From positions 62,001-126,000 of the forward strand of contig NZ_JAOQJQ010000003.1 of NCBI RefSeq assembly GCF_025566885.1: DNA of 64,000 nt. The letters are read 5' to 3'. The DNA is from Brotonthovivens ammoniilytica (GTDB lineage Bacteria; Bacillota; Clostridia; Lachnospirales; Lachnospiraceae). Below the pieces are notes generated by a model, which was not told the origin of the DNA, did not search any database, and worked only from the letters and a program-made list of their open reading frames with translations. A program made the translations under genes and the position numbers. This document shows positions 57,482 through 64,000 of this stretch, piece after piece. Position 1 is the stretch's first letter; every line of letters starts with the position of its first letter.

Positions 57482-59335
57482 ATGCAGATGGAAGAATTAT
57501 TAAATATTGTTACCGTGGGACATGTGGATCACGGGAAAAGTACGGTAATCGGAAGACTGCTTGCAGATGCAGGTGCGCTTCCTGACGGGAAGTTAGAGGC
57601 AATCAAAGAAAACTGCAAAAGAAATTCCAAACCCTTTGAATATGCTTTTCTGCTGGATGCGCTAAAATATGAACAGGCCCAGGGAATTACTATAGATACA
57701 GCACGCTGTTTTTTCCAGACAGACAAAAGGAACTATATTATTATTGATGCTCCGGGACATATTGAATTTTTAAAGAATATGGTAACCGGTGCTTCCAGAG
57801 CCGAGGCGGCTCTGCTGGTGATTGATGCCTCTCACGGAGTAGAAGAAAATACAAGACGCCACGGATATTTTCTGTCCATGCTGGGTATCCGCCAGGTGTC
57901 TGTGCTGGTAAATAAGATGGATATTGTAGATTACCGGGAAGAGGTGTTTGAAAGCATTAAGGAAGAGTATAAAAAATTCCTGAAAAAAATTGATATTAAT
58001 CCTCAGACATTTATTCCTGTCAGCGGTATGGAAGGAGATAATATCGCCATTTCGTCGGAACGGATGTCCTGGTATCAGGGTCCTACCGTGTTAGAGCAGA
58101 TGGACGCTTTTAAAGCAGTTCCGGAGCCGGAGAATATGCCCTTCCGTATGCCTGTTCAGGGTGTGTATAAGTTTACGGAAAGCAATGATAACCGCCGGAT
58201 TATAGCCGGGACGGTAGATGCGGGAAAAATAAAAGAGGGGGCTTCTGTAACCTTTTATCCTTCCGGAAAGAAGACAAAAGTAAAGACACTGGAAGTTTTC
58301 AATGCGCCGAAGCCAAAACAGTTTACGGCGGGCCAGGCGGCAGGGTTTACCATGACAGAGGAGATTTTTGTAAAGCGCGGTGAGATCGCCTGCATTTCAG
58401 AGGAAGATGCTCCAAATGTCGGGGTGCGGCTGAAAGTAAATCTGTTCTGGCTTGGAAAGGAAAATTTAAAACTGGATAAACCTTACTACTTAAAATGCGG
58501 CACCGCAAAAGTAGAAATGCGTCTGGAAAGTGTAGAGCGGGTGGTGAATGCTTCGGACTTAAGCTGTCTGATGCGTCAGTATGTGGAAAAAAATGAGGTT
58601 GCCGAATGTATCTTAAAGCTGGATCGTCCTATTGCTTTTGATCTGGCGGGCTCCATTGAAGCTACCAGCCGTTTTGTAATTGTAGATGATTATGAGATTG
58701 CCGGCGGGGGGATTATTACTGAGGCATTAAAAGACCTGGATTATGATCACAAAAATATCCGCTGGTCCGGAGATGCCATGACTGAGGCGGAGCGTTCTAA
58801 GATGCTTGGAAACAGCGGACTTGTTGTATGGATGACAGGACTGTCAGGTGCAGGAAAGACAACAACGGCGCAGGAAGCAGAGCGCCGCCTGATAGCAAAA
58901 GGAATACCAGCTTACGTGCTTGACGGAGATAAGCTGCGCCATGGCCTGAACAATGATCTTGGATTTTCCGATGAAGACAGAAAAGAAAATATCAGACGTA
59001 CCACAGAAGTGGCGAAGCTGTTTAAAGATGCGGGGATGGTTACTTTTGTTACATTGATTTCTCCATTTGAGGAAGCACGGCAGAAGGCAAGAAACAGCAT
59101 TGGTGATAATTTCATGGAAGTTTATGTAAAAGCGGACCTTGAAACCTGTCAGAAACGGGATCCCAAAAAGCTGTACGAAAAGGCAAGAAAGGGAGAAATC
59201 CGTTCCTTTACCGGTATTGACTCAAAATATGAGGTACCAAAAAACCCGGATCTTGTGCTGGATACACAGCTCTGGAATGAAGAGGAGTGCGCGGAAGCGC
59301 TGATTGGCGCTGTGATGGCCAAAATAAAACGATAG
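57482..59335 (+). CDS. cysNC: Bifunctional sulfate adenylyltransferase subunit 1/APS kinase (CysN-CysC fusion)
   Basis: 617 residues from the ATG at 57482 (TAGGAGGAAGG upstream). The N-terminal elongation-factor-like GTPase (about 1-420) has TVGHVDHGKST, DAPGH and NKMDIVDY. The C-terminal APS kinase (about 440-617) has WMTGLSGAGKTTTAQEAERR and DGDKLRHGLNNDLGF. CysN drives APS formation with CysD; CysC phosphorylates APS to PAPS, the sulfate donor for the sulfotransferase at the start of the operon. The fusion is common in NodQ-like proteins that supply sulfotransferases. Confidence 0.95.
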   Translation: MQMEELLNIVTVGHVDHGKSTVIGRLLADAGALPDGKLEAIKENCKRNSKPFEYAFLLDALKYEQAQGITIDTARCFFQTDKRNYIIIDAPGHIEFLKNMVTGASRAEAALLVIDASHGVEENTRRHGYFLSMLGIRQVSVLVNKMDIVDYREEVFESIKEEYKKFLKKIDINPQTFIPVSGMEGDNIAISSERMSWYQGPTVLEQMDAFKAVPEPENMPFRMPVQGVYKFTESNDNRRIIAGTVDAGKIKEGASVTFYPSGKKTKVKTLEVFNAPKPKQFTAGQAAGFTMTEEIFVKRGEIACISEEDAPNVGVRLKVNLFWLGKENLKLDKPYYLKCGTAKVEMRLESVERVVNASDLSCLMRQYVEKNEVAECILKLDRPIAFDLAGSIEATSRFVIVDDYEIAGGGIITEALKDLDYDHKNIRWSGDAMTEAERSKMLGNSGLVVWMTGLSGAGKTTTAQEAERRLIAKGIPAYVLDGDKLRHGLNNDLGFSDEDRKENIRRTTEVAKLFKDAGMVTFVTLISPFEEARQKARNSIGDNFMEVYVKADLETCQKRDPKKLYEKARKGEIRSFTGIDSKYEVPKNPDLVLDTQLWNEEECAEALIGAVMAKIKR

Positions 59336-59382
59336 TGTATAGAAATCAGAAAATTTAAAGTAATCATAGATATACAAAAGCG

Positions 59383-59422
59383 GGGAGCGCACAATGATCT
59401 GACTTGATCAGTGTGTGCTCCC
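59383..59422. terminator. Terminator between cysNC and the convergent kinase gene
   Basis: GGGAGCGCACA (59383-59393) pairs with TGTGTGCTCCC (59412-59422), with TGATC/GATCA pairing inside; a T-rich stretch follows on the + strand. Confidence 0.7.
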
Positions 59423-59432
59423 TGGTTGTTTA

Positions 59433-60386
59433 TCAGGCGGAAGGCTGATATCTCATATGAATCATATTTTCTATGAGTTCAACAGTGCCTTCCACACCGT
59501 AAATAGAGGTATTCAGGCAGGCATTGTAAAGTTCGGGATTTCCCCAGGTTCTGTCAGTATAGTATTTGTAAAAAGCCTGTCTGGAACGGTCAACCTGAAG
59601 AATGGTTTTTTTTGCCTGTACGGCGCTGACATCAAAACGGCTTATCTCCACCTGAATCCGTTTCTCAAGAGGGGCGCACAGATAGACAGATAAATGGGGG
59701 ATATGCAGTTTGTCCAGAATGTGATCCGCACATCTGCCAAGAAAAATACAATTTTCATTTTCTGCAATATTTTTTATGATTTTTCTCTCTTTAAAATACA
59801 ATGCATCATGAGATACGGAGCCTAGTTTTGGCAGTCTTGGAAATCGGGAAGGTTCTGCGTCAGGAACGCTGTCATTATAATCAGAAACTTCATTTTCGTC
59901 CAGATTATATTCCTGACAGGCCATGGAAAGAATATCTTTATCGTAATAGGTAAGGTGTGTCCTTTTGGCAAGAAGAAGGCCTACCTCCTGCCCGCGGCAG
60001 CCATACTGGCGGCTGATACAGACAATTACTCTTTTTCCCTGAGGAATCACAGGGCAGGCGCCGCTGATAGCTTCAAGACCGGATGTTAAGTGATAGGCTT
60101 TGGGGTCATAAGATGCGATTTCCTGTTCTAACTGGCGGTAGGCTGTCAGAAGCTTCTCATATTCTCCGGGATCTTTTAATGTTTTCATCATATTAGATAA
60201 CAAAATTAATTCGTTTTTCAGGAACTGGTTTTTGTCCTGATTCAAAAGCTTTGCAATCTGATTGACAGATATGGTTCTAGAAGCCGGAAATACTTTTCCA
60301 AGGGTACTGCCCGTTGCTTGATAAATCTGATTGTCAAGTTCGTAAATTTTTGCCGCTAAAGCTTTGTCCTGCTTTTTTTCATTCAT
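59433..60386 (-). CDS. Cytidylate kinase-like family protein
   Basis: 317 residues from the ATG at 60386, which has GGGGG 7 bases upstream; the frame extends to 60422 without a site. The N-terminal 125 residues are helical (a HTH-like SVNQIAKLLNQDKNQF region). The C-terminal 190 residues form a P-loop kinase of the cytidylate-kinase-like family: VIVCISRQYGCRGQEVG in place of the nucleotide loop, YYDKDILSM, NCIFLGRCADHIL and RIQVEISR. Gut Firmicutes carry many copies of this family; the substrate is unknown. It is encoded alone, opposite to cysNC. Confidence 0.8.
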   Translation of the reverse strand: MNEKKQDKALAAKIYELDNQIYQATGSTLGKVFPASRTISVNQIAKLLNQDKNQFLKNELILLSNMMKTLKDPGEYEKLLTAYRQLEQEIASYDPKAYHLTSGLEAISGACPVIPQGKRVIVCISRQYGCRGQEVGLLLAKRTHLTYYDKDILSMACQEYNLDENEVSDYNDSVPDAEPSRFPRLPKLGSVSHDALYFKERKIIKNIAENENCIFLGRCADHILDKLHIPHLSVYLCAPLEKRIQVEISRFDVSAVQAKKTILQVDRSRQAFYKYYTDRTWGNPELYNACLNTSIYGVEGTVELIENMIHMRYQPSA

Positions 60387-60482
60387 AGAGTGTCCCCCAA
60401 TTATAAAATTTGATCTTCCCAATAAAATCTCTTTATTATAGTATATGTTAAAAGTAAAATTATTTCTATGTTATTACATTAT

Positions 60483-61526
60483 TCATTTCCCATATTTTTT
60501 CAGGCATACGGTAAAGGTGCATCCCTTTTTTGGTTTGCTGGAACAATCTATAGTTCCGCCGTGAAGTTCAGCCACTTTTTTTGCAATGGAGAGGCCAAGT
60601 CCGGTTCCATCCTTCTTGTGAGAGGTATCTCCCTGATAGAACTGTTCAAAAATATGCTTTATGGTTTCCTTATCCATACCCGGCCCCTGGTCTCTTAGAT
60701 AGATCTGATAAGCATACTGGGTGTCGATGAGACTGATATCAATCAGACCGTTTTTGGGAGAAAATTTAATAGCGTTGTCCAGCAGGTTCAGCCAGATCTC
60801 AGAAATCAGTTCCTTATCTCCCATATACAGTGTGGGCGGGAGATGCAGCTGAAAGGTTAAGTTTTTTTCCTGCCATTTTGGCTCCAGTAAAAGGATGGTC
60901 TGCCGGATCTGTTCATCCAGAGAATAGGCACAGTGTCTGATAGAAAGTTCATCACTGCCAAGCCTTGAGAGCCGCAGGATATTGGCTGTGAGAGCTGACA
61001 GACGGGAGCTTTCCTGTACGATCAGACCGGCGTATTCGACCCGCTCCCGGTCTGAGATGCCCTGTTCTGTCAGCAGTTTTCCGTAACCGTTGATAATAGC
61101 CAGGGGAGTTTTAAATTCGTGGGATACATTTGAAATAAAATCCTTTTTTAAATATTCATTGCTGCGCAGTTCCCGGATCATAATATTGAATTGTTTTGCA
61201 AGATCGCCTAACTCATCCTTTCTGCCGGATTCTTCTACTTCTATATCAAAGTTTCCGGCTGTAATCTCTTTGGCTGCCTTTGACAGATCAAGGATGGGGG
61301 TGGCGGTACGTTTGGTCAGGGCAATAATCAGGACCACCACAGCCAGCAGCGCTATAATAAAAAGCGCCAGATCCTTAAGAGCATATCCGAAATAGAGAAT
61401 TCGATAATCTTTTCGGGAAAAAATGATATCATGGCTGACCATCCAGGTAAGGATGATAGTAGCCAGAGACGAGAACATAATTAACAATGTGAAAATCAGA
61501 CCAAAGCGTCTGCGGATTCGTTTCAT
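60483..61526 (-). CDS. Two-component sensor histidine kinase
   Basis: 347 residues from the ATG at 61526 (GGAATGGAG upstream; 61538 is an alternative). Two membrane helices flank a short outer loop of about 25 residues (SHDIIFSRKDYRILYFG), so the signal is probably sensed in or near the membrane. A HAMP domain (PILDLSKAAKEITAGNF), the phospho-acceptor H-box NVSHEFKTPLAIING, the N-box LLDNAIKFSP, and the G-boxes RDQGPGMD and GTGLGLSIAK follow. It phosphorylates the OmpR-type regulator encoded 45 bases upstream in the same operon. Confidence 0.95.
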   Translation of the reverse strand: MKRIRRRFGLIFTLLIMFSSLATIILTWMVSHDIIFSRKDYRILYFGYALKDLALFIIALLAVVVLIIALTKRTATPILDLSKAAKEITAGNFDIEVEESGRKDELGDLAKQFNIMIRELRSNEYLKKDFISNVSHEFKTPLAIINGYGKLLTEQGISDRERVEYAGLIVQESSRLSALTANILRLSRLGSDELSIRHCAYSLDEQIRQTILLLEPKWQEKNLTFQLHLPPTLYMGDKELISEIWLNLLDNAIKFSPKNGLIDISLIDTQYAYQIYLRDQGPGMDKETIKHIFEQFYQGDTSHKKDGTGLGLSIAKKVAELHGGTIDCSSKPKKGCTFTVCLKKYGK

Positions 61527-61570
61527 AAAATACTCCATTCCGATTATGTAAACCTGAAAAATGCGGGAAT

Positions 61571-62245
61571 TTACTTATTAATAACTGCTTTATATCCAAG
61601 TCCCCGGATTGTCTGTATTTCAAAATCATTGACAGCGGAGAGCTTTTCGCGAAGACGTTTGATATGTACATCAACGGTTCTGGGATCTGTTTCTGAATCA
61701 AAGCCCCAGATTTCGTCCATCAGTGTCTGACGGGTGAAGATTTTATCAGGGTAGGAGAGCAGTTTGTGCAGCAGATAAAACTCTTTCTGGCGCAGTTCCA
61801 TCTGAGTGTCTTGGCAGGAAAAAATCAGAGTATTTTCATCAAGTGTACAGTCTCCTACAGTCAGGATACTTTCCTCAGACATCCGGGCCCTTCTTAGCAG
61901 CGCTTCTACTCTCAGCAGCATTTCATCCATATCTATAGGTTTTATCATATAGTCATCTGCGCCGTTTTTAAAGCCCTCCCGTTTATCGTCCAGCTGGGAT
62001 TTTGCGGAAATAATCAGGACCGGGAGTGTATAATTTACACTTCGGATCTGAGCGGTAAGCTCAAAGCCGTCCATATTTGGCATCATAATATCAGCGATAA
62101 GAAGATGGATGGGTGTTTGTGCCAGAATTTCTAAAGCTTCGGTGCCGTCGCCGGCTTCAAAAACCTGATATCCGGTTCGTTTCAGGTGTATTTTTATCAG
62201 ATTACGGTAATCAGGATTGTCCTCTGCAATCAGAATATTTACCAT
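61571..62245 (-). CDS. OmpR-family response regulator
   Basis: 224 residues: receiver domain with the phospho-Asp in LLIADIMMPNMDG and Lys in PVLIISAKSQ, then a winged-helix DNA-binding domain (LRQKEFYLLHKLLSYPDKIF, VDVHIKRLREKL, IRGLGYKA). It is the first gene of the pair with the histidine kinase and has an AAGGAGG site 7 bases before the ATG. The regulon is unknown; the divergent UroD-family gene about 200 bases away is one candidate. Confidence 0.96.
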   Translation of the reverse strand: MVNILIAEDNPDYRNLIKIHLKRTGYQVFEAGDGTEALEILAQTPIHLLIADIMMPNMDGFELTAQIRSVNYTLPVLIISAKSQLDDKREGFKNGADDYMIKPIDMDEMLLRVEALLRRARMSEESILTVGDCTLDENTLIFSCQDTQMELRQKEFYLLHKLLSYPDKIFTRQTLMDEIWGFDSETDPRTVDVHIKRLREKLSAVNDFEIQTIRGLGYKAVINK

Positions 62246-62446
62246 AGAAAAACCTCCTTCATTTCTGATAGTGTAACATGAAATGAGCTGTTTGTTAATG
62301 GGCCGTTAAGAGACCATCCGGCAGCAACGCTGTTAGGTAAAAAAGAATCAGTCCGATTTGGAATCACTGACAGTCAAAAAACAAATTTGTCAGGGGTAAC
62401 AGGGCGTGATATCTTAGAGACAGACAAAGGTAAAGGGGGACAAATG

Positions 62447-63445
62447 ATGCTTACAACAAAACAGAATTTTCTGGAAACAATTAAAAAAGGCGGAAAACCG
62501 GATCGTCTTGCAGCATGCTATACTGCGTTTAAACCCATAGGAGGAGATCCGGTATTCCAGTTTGTGCGGGGAAACCGTATCAGAGGAACATACTCTTATG
62601 ACCGTTGGGGAACTTATATTGCTTTCCCGGAAGAGCAGCCGGCGGCAACGCCTGTTGTTACAGCTGAAAATCAGGTCATCCAGGATATAGAGGAATGGAA
62701 AAAATACGTAAAGGTTCCAGATCTGCGAGGCAACTGTTCCGAAGGATGGGAGACAGCTCTTGCAAATAAGGCAGCCATTGATAAAGATGAATATATGTCC
62801 ATTACCATAATGGGAACAGGTATTTTTGAACAGCTCCACATGCTGATGACATTTGAAGATACGCTCTGTAATTTCCTGTTATATCCGGATGAAATGCATG
62901 AGCTGATTGATGTTATTACGGAGTACCGCTTAGAGTACATGAAATTGATTGTAGAGAATCTGCATCCAGATGCGATTTTATCCCATGATGACTGGGGAAG
63001 CAAAACGAGCCTGTTTATGGCTCCGGATACATGGAGAGAATTCTTTAAAGAACCGTACCGCAGACTGTATGACTATCTTCATGCCAATGATATCTTAATT
63101 GTGCATCATTCGGATTCTTTCTGTGAACCCATTGCGGAAGATATGGCAGATATCGGAATTGATGTGTGGCAGGGAGTGCTTCCAACAAATAATATTCCTG
63201 AGATTTCCAAACGCCTGAATGGACGTATGGCTTTGATGGGAGGTATTGATTCCGGAATAGACCGTGCAGATACACCGGAAGAAGAGATTCGGAAAGAGAC
63301 AAGAAGGGCTTGTATGGAATACGGAGATCTGCCTCAGTTTATTCCAAGTATTACATACGGCGGTCCGGGAACAATCTATCCGGAAGTTGAAAAAGTAATT
63401 ATTGATGAGATCCATCAGTTTAATAAAGAAAAGTTTGGAATTTAG
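62447..63445 (+). CDS. Uroporphyrinogen decarboxylase-family protein (corrinoid methyltransferase type)
   Basis: 332 residues from ATG 62447 (AAAGGGGG 7 bases upstream; the preceding ATG at 62444 is too close). The (beta/alpha)8 barrel carries family landmarks ILSHDDWGSKTSLFMAP, IVHHSDSFCEPIAEDMADIG and GGIDSGIDRAD, with GGPGTIYPE near the end. The sequence resembles the MtaA/CmuA-type methyltransferases that act on corrinoid proteins, rather than the haem-pathway HemE, since haem genes are absent here and the residues surrounding the HemE active site are not conserved. The H..C..E-type zinc site (HHSDSFCE) supports thiol or methyl chemistry. No corrinoid protein gene is adjacent. Confidence 0.8.
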   Translation: MLTTKQNFLETIKKGGKPDRLAACYTAFKPIGGDPVFQFVRGNRIRGTYSYDRWGTYIAFPEEQPAATPVVTAENQVIQDIEEWKKYVKVPDLRGNCSEGWETALANKAAIDKDEYMSITIMGTGIFEQLHMLMTFEDTLCNFLLYPDEMHELIDVITEYRLEYMKLIVENLHPDAILSHDDWGSKTSLFMAPDTWREFFKEPYRRLYDYLHANDILIVHHSDSFCEPIAEDMADIGIDVWQGVLPTNNIPEISKRLNGRMALMGGIDSGIDRADTPEEEIRKETRRACMEYGDLPQFIPSITYGGPGTIYPEVEKVIIDEIHQFNKEKFGI

Positions 63446-63516
63446 TGCAGAATCACAGGTAATATGCAGGGAGTCTGCGGGCTGTTCCTTTGTGTGAAAA
63501 GTAAATAAAAAACTAT

Positions 63517-63555
63517 GCCGCTGTGTGGGAGAAGGATACCTGCACAGCGGTTTTT
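63517..63555 (+). terminator. Terminator of the UroD-family gene
   Basis: CCGCTGTG (63518-63525) pairs with CACAGCGG (63543-63550), followed by TTTTT. Confidence 0.85.
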
Positions 63556-63589
63556 AATACAATGGGAGCTATAAGTATCCCATTGTATT
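63556..63589. terminator. Second inverted repeat in the convergent gap
   Basis: A perfect 12-bp repeat (AATACAATGGGA 63556-63567, TCCCATTGTATT 63578-63589). It probably serves the convergent XRE gene together with the GCTTCCCC/GGGGAGC hairpin near 63595-63610. Confidence 0.55.
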
Positions 63590-63615
63590 AAAACGCTCCC
63601 CGGGGAAGCCCCCTT

Positions 63616-63867
63616 TTATGGTTCTCGGATATTCAGGAGATTATAAACGGTTACATCAAGAGCTTTGGCGAACTGAATCAGTTCATAGTCGGTTACGATG
63701 CGTTCTCCTGTTTCTATACGGCTGATGGACTTTTGATTCAGGTTTAATCCGTTCAGCTGTACTTTGGCAGCCAGCTGCTCCTGGGACAGCCCGCATTTTT
63801 CCCTTTCTGCCCGGATTTGTCTCCCAGAAGTATTGCAGAGTCCATTTGAACATCTGTAGATCCTCAA
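63616..63867 (-). CDS. XRE-family helix-turn-helix regulator
   Basis: 83 residues almost filled by one XRE/Cro HTH: GRQIRAEREKCGLSQEQLA, then LNQKSISRIETGERIVTDYE and LIQFAKALDVTVYNLL. The frame starts with TTG at 63867, and an excellent AAAAGGAGG lies 9 bases before it, so TTG is the likely true start. Small regulators of this type act as homodimeric repressors of nearby genes. The N-terminal 14 residues (RIYRCSNGLCNTS) are unusual for the family and Cys-containing. Confidence 0.85.
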   Translation of the reverse strand: MRIYRCSNGLCNTSGRQIRAEREKCGLSQEQLAAKVQLNGLNLNQKSISRIETGERIVTDYELIQFAKALDVTVYNLLNIREP

Positions 63868-64000
63868 GTTGTTGTGCCTCCTTTTGAATTATCCCAAAGA
63901 TAAGTAATCTGAGTTGACAGTAGCATAATGAAGAATTGATAATTACTCTAAAGATGACTAAAAACTTATGATATAGATAAATTTAATCTCCAATTATAAA
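63868..64000. other. Region upstream of the XRE gene at the window edge
   Basis: AT-rich, holding the XRE ribosome site and presumably its promoter. No hexamer pair is convincing and no further gene is visible before the window ends. Confidence 0.4.

Noticed and set aside
62290..62446. Cobalamin riboswitch upstream of the UroD-family gene
   Set aside because: No B12-box-like sequence or large folded leader could be recognised in the about 200 bases available.

Overview
The window looks like a chromosomal segment of a spore-forming, anaerobic gut Firmicute, most probably a Lachnospiraceae/Clostridium cluster XIVa relative. This rests on moderate GC with strong AAGGAGG-type ribosome sites, an alpha/beta-type small acid-soluble spore protein, a class III (anaerobic, glycyl-radical) ribonucleotide reductase with its activase, a two-gene SufC/SufB pair, 4-hydroxybutyryl-CoA dehydratase, sigma-54 and KTGD-type cell-wall sorting signals. 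The species cannot be fixed from the sequence alone.

Layout. 1-7.3 kb: the tail of a HAD phosphatase gene, a secreted papain-like surface protease, two transporters and a low-GC secreted/membrane gene pair. 7.3-19.1 kb: a sigma-54 neighbourhood with rpoN, a 4-hydroxybutyrate operon (abfD, CoA-transferase) behind a -24/-12 promoter, a PAS-containing sigma-54 activator and, divergent from it, a six-gene operon behind a second -24/-12 promoter. That operon encodes an NfuA-like protein, a MaoC-like hydratase, an acyl carrier protein, an MBL hydrolase, a LuxE-LuxC fusion and an AMP-forming ligase. It looks like a self-contained acyl activation and reduction system and is the best candidate here for an undescribed pathway. 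19.1-24.7 kb: gltX, a rod-like hairpin RNA, nrdDG with paired NrdR-type boxes, and proC. 24.8-31.2 kb: a YjiH-type membrane protein, then two PhzA/PhzB-like (SnoaL-fold) proteins flanking a GPH symporter, a LysR regulator and a creatinase-like protein that lacks metal ligands.

31.3-35.6 kb: a tRNA-Leu(TAG) gene whose 3' end is overlapped by the end of a decayed tyrosine integrase gene. It is followed by three tandem type I toxin-antitoxin units (26-31 aa membrane toxins facing convergent small RNAs), a frameshifted PBECR-like nuclease gene, a lipoprotein gene broken by one TGA and further coding scraps. This reads as a degenerating integrated element. 35.7-43.8 kb: a large helical surface protein, KtrAB potassium uptake, DUF1653, CYTH and DJ-1 proteins, and a DAPG/phloretin-hydrolase-like enzyme. 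44-55.2 kb: conserved core with sufCB, a spore protein gene, tig-clpP-clpX-lon-engB and a zinc/manganese ABC transporter.

55.4-59.3 kb: a compact operon of a sulfotransferase with CysD and a CysN-CysC fusion. It makes PAPS beside an enzyme that would use it, with no PAPS reductase in the window, so it is better read as a sulfation module than as sulfur assimilation. 59.4-64 kb: a cytidylate-kinase-like protein, an OmpR-type two-component system, a UroD-family (corrinoid methyltransferase-type) protein and an XRE regulator.
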